Part shown: positions 1-10,502 of the stretch, in pieces
Layout: each line of letters begins with the position of its first letter
Position numbering within the stretch: the first letter of the stretch is position 1
Assembly (NCBI GenBank): GCA_903813345.2
Contig: CAIIXF020000264.1
Location: 1 to 25,000 of the forward strand
Source: Owenia fusiformis
Lineage: Eukaryota; Annelida; Polychaeta; Sabellida; Oweniidae
Direction: 5' to 3'
Length of the DNA: 25,000 nt
Position numbers and translations under genes: made by a program
The notes under the pieces: model-generated
Seen by the model: the letters and a program-made list of their open reading frames with translations, nothing else
Told to the model about the DNA's origin: nothing
Database searches by the model: none

Positions 1-1033
1 GTTTTGGTTTTCACATGATTCCATTTGTGTTACCTGACAGGTTTTGCACTAAATATCTATATTTTCCTTGGTTTATTTTTATAGTGACATCTCTCATCAA
101 TAAACATAGCAGCATGTATGCAATATATCAATGCAGTGCAATCATTAATAGTATACATTATCAATTACGATAATAGGTGCATTGTAATAATATTGAACAA
201 TAAATCAAGTAGAAGTAGGATAGGTATATGGCTTTTATGTGTGTTAGATCATAGTTGATCATAGATATTTGGGGTTTATTTTCCTTATGACTGGTCAAGC
301 TCTTAGACGTTTCTTGCTGTATTTTGTAATACTCTTTGGATTTTCTTCTTCTGGCAATTGTGCTTACTATATATATTTAGGGTTAAGACTGTTGGTTGGG
401 TTGAGATACATTTTTCAACATAAGTTAAGCACCTTTCGCGGAGATCGTACCATTTCAAATGATAGCGGTAAAGGTTAAAGACGAGCCACGACTAAAGCTG
501 ACTTTTTCCGACCAGCTTAGCAGTAGAATAGCATAGCTGACTGCATACACATAGCCATTTCTCTTCTTTTCATTTCTCGTCACCGAAATTTTGAAAACAT
601 GTATTTTGCATTGGATATATTTAATTAAAGACCATGTTGTATCTCATGCATGAAGAAATAAGCATATCCATGTACATAATACCTTTTTATGCGTTGTCGA
701 TCATGAATCGTCGATCATGACATTTTGACAATATTAGATCGTAATTTATTGCAGTAAATTCAAATTGTATTATTTAAACGACTGTTTTATCCTTACTATG
801 CATATGGTTACATTGAAAACACACAGCATGCATAATTTAATATTTTCCATCTCTAAAACAGCGTGGAATCTGATATAATCACCACCTTGTGTTGTGCTAT
901 AAAATATGACTTAAAAGGTTATGGTACTAAAACTTTTTTGATTTTGTTATTTTAGTCATTGTGGCTCTCCTTTACCACTGCCATTTGTATTTGGTACGAT
1001 CTCTTCATATAGGGTATTAAGGCTGTAGTTTTT
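1..1033. other. AT-rich non-coding sequence, no gene recognised
   Basis: No coding region is supported. A 69-codon ORF on the plus strand (269-478) has no recognisable family, no splice context and low-complexity hydrophobic content; I take it as chance. A short direct repeat GTCGATCATGA occurs twice near 697-720. Most likely intron sequence of the minus-strand sodium-channel gene. Confidence 0.5.
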
Positions 1034-2899
1034 ATGTCACCACCAAAAGTAGTGACATATTGTTGTGGTCTCCGTTTTTTTGCGACGGCGGTTGGCGTCC
1101 GGCGGTTGGTGGTTGGAGGTTGGCGTCCGGCGTCTGTAACAATTTCTTACAACTTCCTATAACTTAACAAATACTGTTTACACTGACTTCAATTTTTTTC
1201 TAAATCATCTACATGTTCTCAGAAGTTCAAATCTGACTTTAGATTTGACATTTGACCTTCAAATCTGACTTTAGATTTGACATTTGACCTTCAATGACCT
1301 TCTCAAGGTCAAAAAAGGTCAAAAAGGTCTGTTTTCAACTTGCTTCAAATTGACTAAATTTTTTTTTCAAAATCATCTACGTGTTCTCAGAAATTCAAAT
1401 CTGACTTAAGATTTGACTTAAGATTTGACATTTGACCTTCAATGACCTTCTCAAAGTCAAAAAAGGTCAAAAAGGTCTTTTTTCAACTTGCTTCAAATTG
1501 ACTAAATTTTTTTTTCAAAATCATCTACATGTTCTCAGAAATTCAAATCTGACTTTAGATTTGACATTTGACCTTCAATGACCTTTTCAAGGTCAAAAAA
1601 GGTCAAAAAGGTCTGTTTTCAACTTGCTTCAAATTGACTAAAAAATTTTTCAAAATCATCTATGTGTTCTCAGAAATTCAAATCTGACTTAAGATTTGAC
1701 CTTCAATGACCTTCTCAAGGTCAAAAAAGGTCAAAAAGGTCTGTTTTCAACTTGCTTTAAATTGACTAAAATTTTTTTTCTAAATCATCTACGTGTTCTC
1801 AGAAATTCAAATCTGACTTTAGATTTGACTTAAGATTTGACATTTGACCTTCAATGACCTTCTCAAAGTCAAAAAAGGTCAAAAAGGTCTTTTTTCAACT
1901 TGCTTCACATTGACTAAATTTTTTTTCAAAATCATCTACATGTTCTCAGAAATTCAAATATGACTTAAGATTTGACATTTGACCTTCAATGACCTTCTCA
2001 AGGTCAAAAAAGGTCAAAAAGGTCTTTTTTCAACTTTCTTCAAATTGACTTAATTTTTTTTTCAAAATCATCTACATGTTCTCAGAAATTCAAATCTGAC
2101 TTTAGATTTGACATTTGACCTTTAATGACCTTCTCAAGGTCAAAAAAGGTCAAAAAGGTCTTTTTTCAACTTGCTTCAAATTGATTAAAAAAAATTTCAA
2201 AATCATCTACGTGTTCTCAGAAATTCAAATCTGACTTTAGATTTGACTTAAGATTTGACATTTGACCTTCAATGACCTTCTCAAAGTCAAAAAAGGTCAA
2301 AAAGGTCTTTTTTCAACTTGCTTCAAATTGACTAAATTTTTTTTTTAAATCATCTACATGTTCTCAGAAATTCAAATCTGACTTTAGATTTGACCTTCAA
2401 TGACCTTCTCAAGGTCAAAAAAGGTCAAAAAAGGTATTTTTTCATCTTGCTTCAAATTGACTAAATTTTTTTTCAAAATCATCTACATGTTCTCAGAAAT
2501 TCAAATATGACTTTAGATTTGACTTTAGATTTCACATTTGACCTTCAATGACCTTCTCAAGGTCAGAAAAGGTCAAAAAGGTCTTTTTTCAACTTGCTTC
2601 AAATTGACTAATTTGTTTTTTCAAAATCATCTACATGTTCTCAGAAATTCAAATCTGACTTTAGATTTGACATTTGACCTTCAAATCTGACTTTAGATTT
2701 GACATTTGACCTTCAATGACCTTCTCAAGGTCAAAAAAGGTCAAAAAGGTCTGTTTTCAACTTGCTTCAAATTGACCAATTTTTTTTCAAAATCATCTAC
2801 ATCTTTTCAGAAGTTCAAATTTGACTTTACAAGTTCTCAGAAATTCAAATCTGACTTAAGTTTGAACTCATAATATTGTGAGCAACTAGGTGGTGACAT
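1034..2899. mobile_element. Non-autonomous element with 11-bp terminal inverted repeats and a tandem-repeat core
   Basis: A perfect inverted pair, ATGTCACCACC at 1034-1044 and GGTGGTGACAT at 2889-2899, bounds a 1,866-bp unit. Just inside the left end ATGTCACCAC pairs with GTAGTGACAT (about 1049-1058), forming a terminal hairpin. A GC-rich stretch follows (1081-1136) with GGTTGGCGTCCGGCG present twice. The core is a tandem array and a short unique right end follows. No ORF is present, so it would depend on enzymes supplied elsewhere. The plan resembles pearl/Helentron-type non-autonomous elements of bivalves, but family assignment is inference. No clear target-site duplication is visible (only T-rich flanks). 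Confidence 0.6.
1150..2865. repeat. Tandem array of about twelve 129-168 bp monomers rich in AGGTCA half-sites
   Basis: The anchor ATCATCTACRTGTTCTCAG recurs at about 1206, 1374, 1522, 1657, 1786, 1933, 2069, 2204, 2351, 2480, 2628 and 2794. Spacings fall into size classes near 129, 135, 148 and 167 bp, because an inner block (CTGACTTTAGATTTGACATTTGACCTTCAA) is gained or lost. Each monomer holds two hairpins. TCAAATCT/AGATTTGA has a 6-base loop (for example 1259-1280). TTTGACCTTCAATGACCTT pairs imperfectly (16 of 19) with AAGGTCAAAAAAGGTCAAA across a 3-base loop (for example 1283-1323). No coding potential. Confidence 0.92.
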
Positions 2900-3318
2900 T
2901 TTGTCTTGTTAATGCCTTGTTAAATTTTGTTTTAGCTTGAGATGCATGGAACTTGGCTTATATACCAACATAGCATAATAAGCATAGCAACTCATGAATC
3001 TTTTCACTCATTAGTCTTTAAGATAATGTCATGACAAAAAGCCAGTTGTCTACTTAATTTCATGATTTACACTTCTTTGATTCAGTCAGTTTAGGCAGCA
3101 ATCGGTCATCCCAATGATTAAATGATTTTTGATAAGTATTTGTCTGTTATTTAAATGTCTTCATTACAATAGTCTATAGTCTAATACTTAACCTCCAGTC
3201 TACCTCATTTATAAAAGAGGGGATGTTTTTATTTAACCTTCCAGGTGCTACGTTGTGATCAATTTGCCAGGTGGGTAATTTGGGTCTTGAATACCTGTCT
3301 GCACATTTCCAGGCAAAC
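2900..3318. other. Non-coding sequence, nothing assigned
   Basis: No ORF, RNA gene or repeat copy was recognised. The sequence is AT-rich and lies between the tandem-core element and a local duplication. Confidence 0.5.
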
Positions 3319-3885
3319 TGCCTGATGGGTTTATCTATATTAATCTATATTTGTTAAGCTTTTTAGCATAATGAGTACATTAGCTCTAAGTAATTAAATT
3401 ATCATATGCATGTATGGTTATTTCACTGTTTCATTGTACATTAGATCATTGTTTAGGATTTTGGGAGTTTATTTTCTTTGAAATGACTATTTTTAAATTT
3501 TCTTTTCTTAACATGTATTTTAACATTTTTGGTCTTTCCCCTTTTAGCTCACATGGCGAGCTTTTGCAATTGCTCACTTGACAGTTTGCATTTATGTACA
3601 TATATAGTAAGTTATATTGAAGTACAGTCAACACATTTAAATATATAAGCACAAGTGCCTGATGGGTTTATCTATATTAATCTATATTTGTTAAGCTTTT
3701 TAGCATTATGAGTACATTAGCTCTAAGTAATTAAATTATCATATGCATGAATGGGCATTTCACTGTTTACTTTAACATTTTTTGGTCTCCCCTTTTAGCT
3801 CACATGGTGAGCTTTTGCAATTGCTCACTTGACAGTTTGCATTTGTGTACATATATAGTAAGTTATATTGTACAGTCAACACAAT
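3319..3885. repeat. Local tandem duplication (offset 337 bp)
   Basis: TGCCTGATGGGTTTATCTAT starts at 3319 and again at 3656, and both copies continue nearly identically through ATGAGTACATTAGCTCTAAG. They match again from AACATTTTTGGTC through AGCTCACATGG(C/T)GAGC to AGTAAGTTATATTG and CAGTCAACACA. Copy 1 spans about 3319-3638. Copy 2 (3656-3885) lacks about 90 bp from the middle of copy 1. The motif GCTCACATGGCGAGC is a small hairpin. A 68-codon minus-strand ORF at 3446-3652 lies in copy 1 and is not preserved in copy 2, so I regard it as chance. Confidence 0.88.
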
Positions 3886-4546
3886 TTGAGGATAACTGCT
3901 GTATGAATTTACTCTGAATGTGTACAGTTGTTAGATGGTACTATTTTAGGTACAATATTGTTCATTATATACCTTATTGAAAATTCATGTTATTCAATTC
4001 ATTATTATGTTACTCAAGGGTGCAATAATATCATTTTACAATTCAATCAGCTGTGATGAATTTGTCAACTTCAAATGAAATCTAAGATAGGGAGATCATA
4101 AGTTACCCAAGGAAAATATTTTGATGGTTTTGACAGCAAAGCACTTTAGTTATTCAATTATAACCTCTGCCAAACCCATATAATTTTGGCCATGTTTATC
4201 GTGGATAATTTCTAAAAACACTTTTTGGCTCATAATGTACTTTATTGTGATTCCTGAATGCTTTCTTATGACACATTAAAACATCAAAATGGGAAGATGC
4301 AGAGATCACCAACAATAATATTCGAATTGCTGATAGGTGTGACACGTCACAGTACTTGTAAAGGTTTTAAAAATATTGCCATCATTTTTATCTCAGTATA
4401 TTAGTTCACTTTTCTTAATAACTTCATTAGTGTTCATAAACTGAATTATTATGCATATGTCTGAAAGCCAAGATGTCACATTGCACAAGTAAAGTACATC
4501 TAATCTACTTAGGGTCCTGTAATGCTGTTTATTATATACACCAATG
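3886..4546. other. Non-coding sequence, nothing assigned
   Basis: AT-rich sequence left of the mariner insertion. No gene, RNA or clear repeat was found. Confidence 0.5.
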
Positions 4547-4548
4547 TA

Positions 4549-5612
4549 CGAGGGTTGTCCCATAAGTCTTGAAATTTGTATTCTAATTCATAGAATATTT
4601 GAGATACAATGATAAAAATTTCATATTTTGTAACTTAGATATATTTCTACTATCCCTGTAAGTTTCATACCATAATACGATCATTTGGCAATGTTACAGA
4701 TGATTTAAAATGGAATGTTGGGGGTACCCGGGGCAGAAAACAGGATAAAAAATACAAATATGACGTAAAAATTAAGGATTTTGGAACCCCTGGCTCAGCT
4801 CAACACGTTGCCTTTTCTGCTTCTCTGTTAGAATATGTGGAACGAATTTAGAGGCTACCTTTGACATCCCAAGGTCTTTCTTCATCACTCTGTGAGCAGT
4901 GTACTCTTACTATTATCAAAGTTTAGGGCGATCTTCCTACACTGAGTAGTTCTCCTTTCAGTCCTTATACTCTCTGCAATATGTGATATGAGATCGTCAC
5001 TGGATTTTGGCCTTCCACTTCTAGGAGCATCCTCCAGGCTGGTATCTCCAGTTTTTAACTTCTGCCACCTCCATGTTGTAGGGGCACTTGGAGTTCACTG
5101 TCTTTATACTTTTTCCATGGCTGTTCTTGTTTGTGTAGGTGTATGCCCTAAAGAGGTGTGGTATTGCACAACTGCACGCAAAGATTTAACATCTGGTGAC
5201 AAAATCCCTGCCATTTTGATTTTCAAAATGCTGTGGCTTTGTACCAAAATTGAGCAACTGTGCTAGTTTATTATGACATCACAGAGGTATTTCATAAGAT
5301 TTTACCAAGAATACAGTGTTTTTGTCAATCTTGACAGGTGATTCACAATTTAAGATGCATACCATCCTTTAAAATCTTTAATACTCCCATGACTCCATTT
5401 TACATTTTTATTATATTTCATTACTGCCCCACCCCCCGCCTCCTCCAGTTACCATAGCAACCAAAATAGTTACTCAAGTTAATTATTTTGTTATGAAACT
5501 ATCACATGTTGAAGATAATTGATTGATCTTGATACATACCAATTTTCAGCCAAATTCATTAAAATCTTTTTGAATGAGAATAAAAATTTCAAGACTTATG
5601 GGACAACCCTCG
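4549..5612 (-). mobile_element. Internally deleted mariner-family DNA transposon
   Basis: Terminal inverted repeats CGAGGGTTGTCCCATAAGTC... occupy 4549-4590 and 5571-5612 (42 bp, two mismatches). They are flanked on both sides by the TA dinucleotide (4547-4548 and 5613-5614) that mariner elements duplicate on insertion. The element is 1,064 bp, a few hundred short of a full mariner. Inside, on the minus strand, is a broken transposase N-terminus followed almost at once by the left inverted repeat, so the DD34D catalytic domain has been lost. It is non-autonomous. The long stretch between the right repeat and the transposase start (5215-5570) has no assigned function. Confidence 0.93.
4772..5214 (-). 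pseudogene. Broken mariner transposase, N-terminal DNA-binding part only
   Basis: Reading minus from 5214, the frame begins MAGILSPDVKSLRAVVQYHT, then in-frame stops follow at codons 37 (TAA, 5106-5104) and 40 (TGA). The same frame continues with WRWQKLKTGD and SLEDAPRSGRPKSSDDL, the end of the first helix-turn-helix domain and the GRP-type linker of mariner transposases. After LLTE-stop the reading shifts frame to HRVMKKDLGMSKV and VPHILTEKQKRQRVEL, the typical end of the second HTH and the WVPHxL-like linker. It ends at TAA (4774-4772). No catalytic aspartates remain. At least two stops, one frameshift and a C-terminal deletion make it non-functional. A plus-strand ORF at 4988-5266 is only its antisense shadow. 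Confidence 0.9.
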
Positions 5613-5614
5613 TA

Positions 5615-5864
5615 TAACTAGGAAGTACATACTGTGCATCTTCTAAGTTAAGATCTTATGAGTCTACGCAATATTTTTACCATTAGCTAATCATTATAAT
5701 TATCTCTGATAAGAATGTACAATGGGTAACATTTGAATGCTACTATTGTACAAGGATTAAAGAGGCAATATCTGTTAGTAGACATCACCAAGGTTACATT
5801 AATCTACATGTACTTTCAAACCATCAGGTACATACTTCTTCAGTTATAGGGTTACCCCGGCGTG
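5615..5864. other. Short unassigned spacer between two transposon remnants
   Basis: Nothing is recognised here. The stretch GGTTACCCCGGCGTG (5850-5864) just left of the next element resembles, inverted, the sequence right of it (about 14 of 20 bases), so that element's true ends may lie up to 15 bp further out. Confidence 0.4.
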
Positions 5865-6492
5865 GTATCCAAACTGCGTGCATACTATGCACGCAGTTTC
5901 AAACAGACAAACTGTGCGCATATTTAAAAATGGCGGACAGGGAGGACACAACTCCCAAAAAGATGAAAAGTACTGGAAATACAAGGTTAGTTTTGTTTAT
6001 CAGACAGAACCGCTATGTGGAGACTAACTTACTTAACAAGTAGCTCTCAATTTTTTCTCAATATAAGGTTCCTAAGGAGCTTCCGTATTCAAAATATACA
6101 GTGTTGTGTCATATAATGTCTGCTTGTCTCATGATCATCTGTTTTCATATGAAATATTTTGTTGTGTTGACATTTACCTATGAAACATAACCCAAGTATT
6201 TTCTATTTCTGTGAAAAGTGCGACATCAACTTATGTGTCGGTAATCGAAAAACTGATGGAATATTTTTTATTAATCTGCTTATATTTTAAAACCTACGTT
6301 CATCTGGACGTAGTTTTCACTATCACATGAAGAAATCCACCGATTGGACATATGAATCTATAAATTAATGCAGAATGAATGTCTTAAAATGACGTTTGAA
6401 AACACAGACCTTGTATGATGCAATGTTGATATGTGCACAGTTTGTCAGTGTTTCAAACTGCATGCATAGTAGTATGCACGTAGTTTGGATAC
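5865..6492. mobile_element. Short DNA transposon remnant with about 60-bp inverted repeats
   Basis: The left end (5865-5922) and the inverted right end (6430-6492) align over their full length with four mismatches and two small gaps. Both begin GTATCCAAACTRCGTGCATACTA and finish near GACAAACTGTGCRCATA. Each repeat is itself nearly palindromic (TGCGTGCATA CTATGCACGCA), so it can form a terminal hairpin. The interior of about 500 bp has no transposase. The superfamily and target duplication are not identified. The layout is that of a MITE or an internally deleted cut-and-paste element. Confidence 0.75.
5930..5985 (+). other. Candidate short first exon inside the inverted-repeat element
   Basis: Eight bases inside the left inverted repeat, an ATG in strong context (AAAATGGCG) opens 18 codons reading MADREDTTPKKMKSTGNT. 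A plausible donor follows, ACAAG|GTTAGT at 5985/5986. Without splicing the frame runs to a TAG at 6041-6043 (37 codons). The charged composition with PKKMK looks like a nuclear-protein N-terminus and could be the leftover first exon of the parental element's transposase. This rests on start context, composition and a donor-like site only; no homolog was recognised. Confidence 0.35.
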
Positions 6493-9219
6493 AGCACTGT
6501 GGTTACATTACAATTAATAATTGATGATTGTATGTTTGTTTATATTTTGGAAGATTATAAAATATTATTTTATCTGATTTCAAGTAACTTTGTTTAATGT
6601 CATATTTTTACTTTTTTTTATATTCATGTCATGGTTTAATTTTAAAATGATAATCATTTATGGATTAATTCATATGTGCTTAATTAAATACTATTAATTC
6701 CTATGCTTGTCATTAATTGAGCATAAAACATATTTAATATACATTTAAGAGAAATAAAGACTACCTCTAGTGAAATTATGATTACAGTCTGTATGTTAAA
6801 TAAATAAAATAATATTTGAATTTTTCTATACATGTACAGTCTAATTTCTCTTCTCGGAAAATACAGGATATTGATTAGACCCTTATTTAAACTTATTTAT
6901 GAGTTTTTTTTCTATGATAAATGTAACACTTTGCATCACATGTAAAAGTATTGTGTTATCTTTTATTAAATGGTCTCATTAAATCACATTCATATTTTCT
7001 TTTTAGAATAGTATCAACTATGTGATCCTGTCATGGTTTTCCAGTTCCTAATAAACATCTAATTCCGCAGATGTTTCTTTGTTTTTGTCTTTCAGAGGAG
7101 TAAATTTAGAATTTTTGATTGAAGCTCAACGTTCCTACGTCATAGAATTGTGTTTTATTCCTTAGAGGCCCCAAGATTATAACTAAGAGTGCAGAGACAT
7201 AGTCAGGCCATTTTACCAGTGCACGCACATAGTTAGACAAGCTAATAAAATATATTATCTCATTCTTAGTTGAACGACTGATCATATATGTTTTTAAGGT
7301 TAATTTCATTATATATGCATTGTACCTAAACCATTATGGTGATATGTGTTGTATCGAAAACCATTATATTAAAACCATGATATTTGAAGTTGTATGATAA
7401 TCATATTTGTAGATTGAAAATTATGATTACAAGTATGTATCAATGAAAATCATTTATATTATTTAATAAAGGAGACCAACATTTAAATTATACTTTCAAA
7501 AGAAAGAAACAACACCCATCTCCTTCGTTTCAAACAAAGTTCTAGTATATCAATGCTATACATTATTACACATAAACATATTCACCAACATGTTTTCCAT
7601 AATTTCCAATCCTGACTAGATAATGATAAATTAAACAGTTATTTCCATTTTAAATATTCAAACTAATGTTATCCCAATGAAAAACTGTCAATTACCCCAG
7701 TTACACTAGCAGTTAAACAGGTCTAGCAGTGTGCAGTGAAACCTTGACATCATAATAATGCCCAGAATCTGCCAAGATGATCTTGATTTTGATTTTGGAT
7801 CTACCATTCCTGATTTTTTTTGCAGAATCTTAATGTCACATTGTCCTTTTGAGATTGATAACAGATTTTCTCAGGATGTGTTTTGATTGTACAGAGAGTG
7901 CCCTATTCTTGTATAAAGCCAATAAAATAGAGCATATTGACAATAATTTCCTGGTATCCATTGTTTTCGATTAAAAACTTCTGGATATTTAATATGTGAG
8001 AGCATGTGCATATTTTTATATAGTTAGTGTTTGAATTCATAAACCATCAAAATAAATGTATGCGCGTTCTAACAGTTGTATGTAATAGTATCTGCATTTA
8101 TGAACATTGGTGTTTGTTGTAAATACAGTAAATGTACCTACATAACTAGATTAAATCTATCTACAATGAGCCTCGGTTCAATACAATTTGGTATAATGAT
8201 TTCCAGTACAATGCATGTTGGGATGGCATTTGATATAATGGCTTTCAGTATTATGTGCAAGTAATATGCATGCTCAGCAAATCACACATTAACTGATATC
8301 TGCTCATAGTTGGCACTTTCTAATGCCTTCTATTTCATTTAACAGTTAAATCCACTATATTCGATTTCATAACATGTATCAATATAATAAAACTTTCTGT
8401 TTGTAAATTTGAGAGTATGCACATATGTACATGGCGAACATGTAGCTCTGCCACTGGAGTGGCTTGTCTCATAAGAACCACCAGACTTATTGCTTCTCAC
8501 CATAATGAATAGGCAGGCAAAGAAAACTGTAGAGTGAATGGTTTGTGTATTCAAAACACAATTCAGCGTTCGTTAAAACTGGCTCCAGTCAACGCTATAG
8601 TTCCTTCAGTGGGAACAACACCATGATTAATGCACCCATGAAACCAAAGCATCCTCTTAGCAATTTTACCCAGACAAAAATGGAATATTTATGGAGATTG
8701 GGCTTTGAGCTGCTGGTGAACATGCAGAGGGTAATTTAGGAATCAATACTGGTATATCTCTTATAATAAAACTTCTAAATAAATAGCCATATGGGACTTT
8801 TAATTCACTAATATTAAGACATTTACTAAGCATTAGTGACATTGAATATTTATCAATTGTAACAATAGGTGTATAGTCTGAATATGAAATATGCTGAATT
8901 CTAACATGATATGTGATGTCACAATAATAGGTAATCGGTATGGTGGCCTAAACTTGCCAGGAAAGAACTTTTTAGTGCACAGTAACGGCAGATGAATGAA
9001 CAGCAAGTTTCTCAGTCACTTTTTCCCCAAAATATATGTTTTACCTCAACCCATCAGAGGTTCCCAAATTTCCATGAGGTACCTGATAATGTTGGATCAT
9101 GAGAATTTGTTTTAGGAGTTTATTGCTCGGGTAAGCTTGAAAAATTGATATTTTAAACCTTTGGTCTCCACTTTTTAAAGTATTGTTAACATTGAATTTG
9201 AAGATACTATATCATTATA
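6493..9219. other. 2.7 kb of AT-rich non-coding sequence
   Basis: No gene is supported. ORFs of 62-71 codons at 7106-7309 (-), 8076-8264 (+), 8339-8554 (-) and 8545-8739 (+) show no recognisable domain and lie in AT-rich sequence where such lengths occur by chance. Diffuse repetition of ATAATGATTTCCAGTA / ATAATGGCTTTCAGTAT is seen near 8190-8255, too degenerate to define an element. Confidence 0.5.
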
Positions 9220-10277
9220 GATATAGAAAAGCCGTCTGTCCATCTGTCCGTCCATTCGTCCGTCCGTCCGTTCGTGTGTCCGGGCAATAACTCAAGTACT
9301 GGTTGACGGATTTCATTCAAATTTTATAGGCGTATGCCTTATGGATGTAGGACCTCTGCTTGAGAAGGAATTTTCAATATGGCCGCTAAATTCAAAATGG
9401 CGGCCATTTTTCGGAAAAAATATAATCTTTGATTACTCAAATACTAGTTGATGGATTTGGTTCAAATTTTATATGCTGTTGCCCAGGTACAAAGGAGCCT
9501 TGCTGAAGAAGACATTTTCAAGATGGCCACCATATTTCAAAATGGCGGCCATTTTTTATAAAAAAAAACGTTATCTTTGATAACTCAAGTACCATTGAAT
9601 GGATTTAGATCAAATTTTATATGCTGTTGCCCAGGTACAAAGGAGCCTTGCTGAAGAAGACATTATCAAGATGGCCACCATATTTCAAAATGGCGGCCAT
9701 TTTTTGTAAAAAAAAACACGTTATCTTTGATAACTCAAGTACCATTTAATGGATTTGGATCAAATTTTATATGCTGTTGCCTGGGTACAAAGGAGCCTTG
9801 CTCAAGAAGACATTTTCAAGATGGCCGCCATATTTCAAAATGGCAGCCATTTTTGTAAAAAAACGTTATCTTTGATAACCCAAATACCATTGAATGGATT
9901 TGATTCAAATTTTACATGCTGATGCCTAGGAACATGGGAGCTCTGTTCGAGAAGGGATTTTCAAGATGGCAGCTAAATTTCAAAATGGCCGCCATTTTTC
10001 ATAAAAGAATGTAACCTTTGATAACTAAAGTATCAGTCGACGGATTTGGATTAAATTGTATATGCTGATGCCTTTGGTCATAGGAGCTCTGCTAAAGGAG
10101 AAATCTAAAGATGACAGCTGAATTTCAAAATGGAAATCATGTTTCATAAAAATAAAATCTTTGATAATTCAAATACCAGTGGATGGATTTTGCTCAAATT
10201 GTATATGGCTGCTATTTACCAAAACATGTTTTGTTATGTGGGATTTGCTACTCAGTGGAGTTGCTGTTTTTCTAGTT
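9220..10277. mobile_element. Pearl-like non-autonomous element, copy A, with about 145-bp tandem monomers
   Basis: It starts with GATATAGAAAAGCCGTC and a GTCC/GTCCATCC microsatellite (9235-9280), followed by CCGGGCAATAACTCAAGTA. About seven monomers follow, with anchors (GATAACTCAARTACC) at about 9284, 9429, 9580, 9727, 9873, 10017 and 10161, spaced 144-151 bp. It ends in a unique tail with TGTTTTGTTATGTGGGATTT and GCTACTCAGTGGAGTTGCTG. Each monomer has a near-palindrome AAAATGGCGGCCATTTT. Microsatellite plus tandem core plus unique end is the layout of bivalve pearl elements; that assignment is inference. A 78-codon ORF at 10161-10397 runs across the tail and is not credible. Confidence 0.7.
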
Positions 10278-10502
10278 GATATAATTATAGCTTGTTATGT
10301 CCAGTCCATTTCAAATTATAAAGTTATTGATGATGGAGAAAAGCATTACATTTTGCCCATACAGGTAAGAGGCGTGAGGGGGAGATACGAAGAATGATTT
10401 GATCTCCTTATAAGGTATTTGTATCTTGAAGGTTTAGTGGTATTCATGGACTGTTAAGTAAATAATTATTCCACCGAATGTGAATGAAAGAAAGTTTGTG
10501 AG
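10278..10502. other. Spacer between the two pearl-like copies
   Basis: 225 bp of unique-looking sequence separates copy A from copy B. It carries no recognised feature. Confidence 0.5.

Noticed and set aside
1150-2865. Could the regular array be a CRISPR array?
   Set aside because: Whole 129-168 bp monomers repeat with no unique spacers and no cas genes, in animal DNA; it is a satellite-type tandem array.
4988-5266. 92-codon plus-strand ORF
   Set aside because: Antisense of the broken mariner transposase, whose minus-strand frame has clear family motifs.
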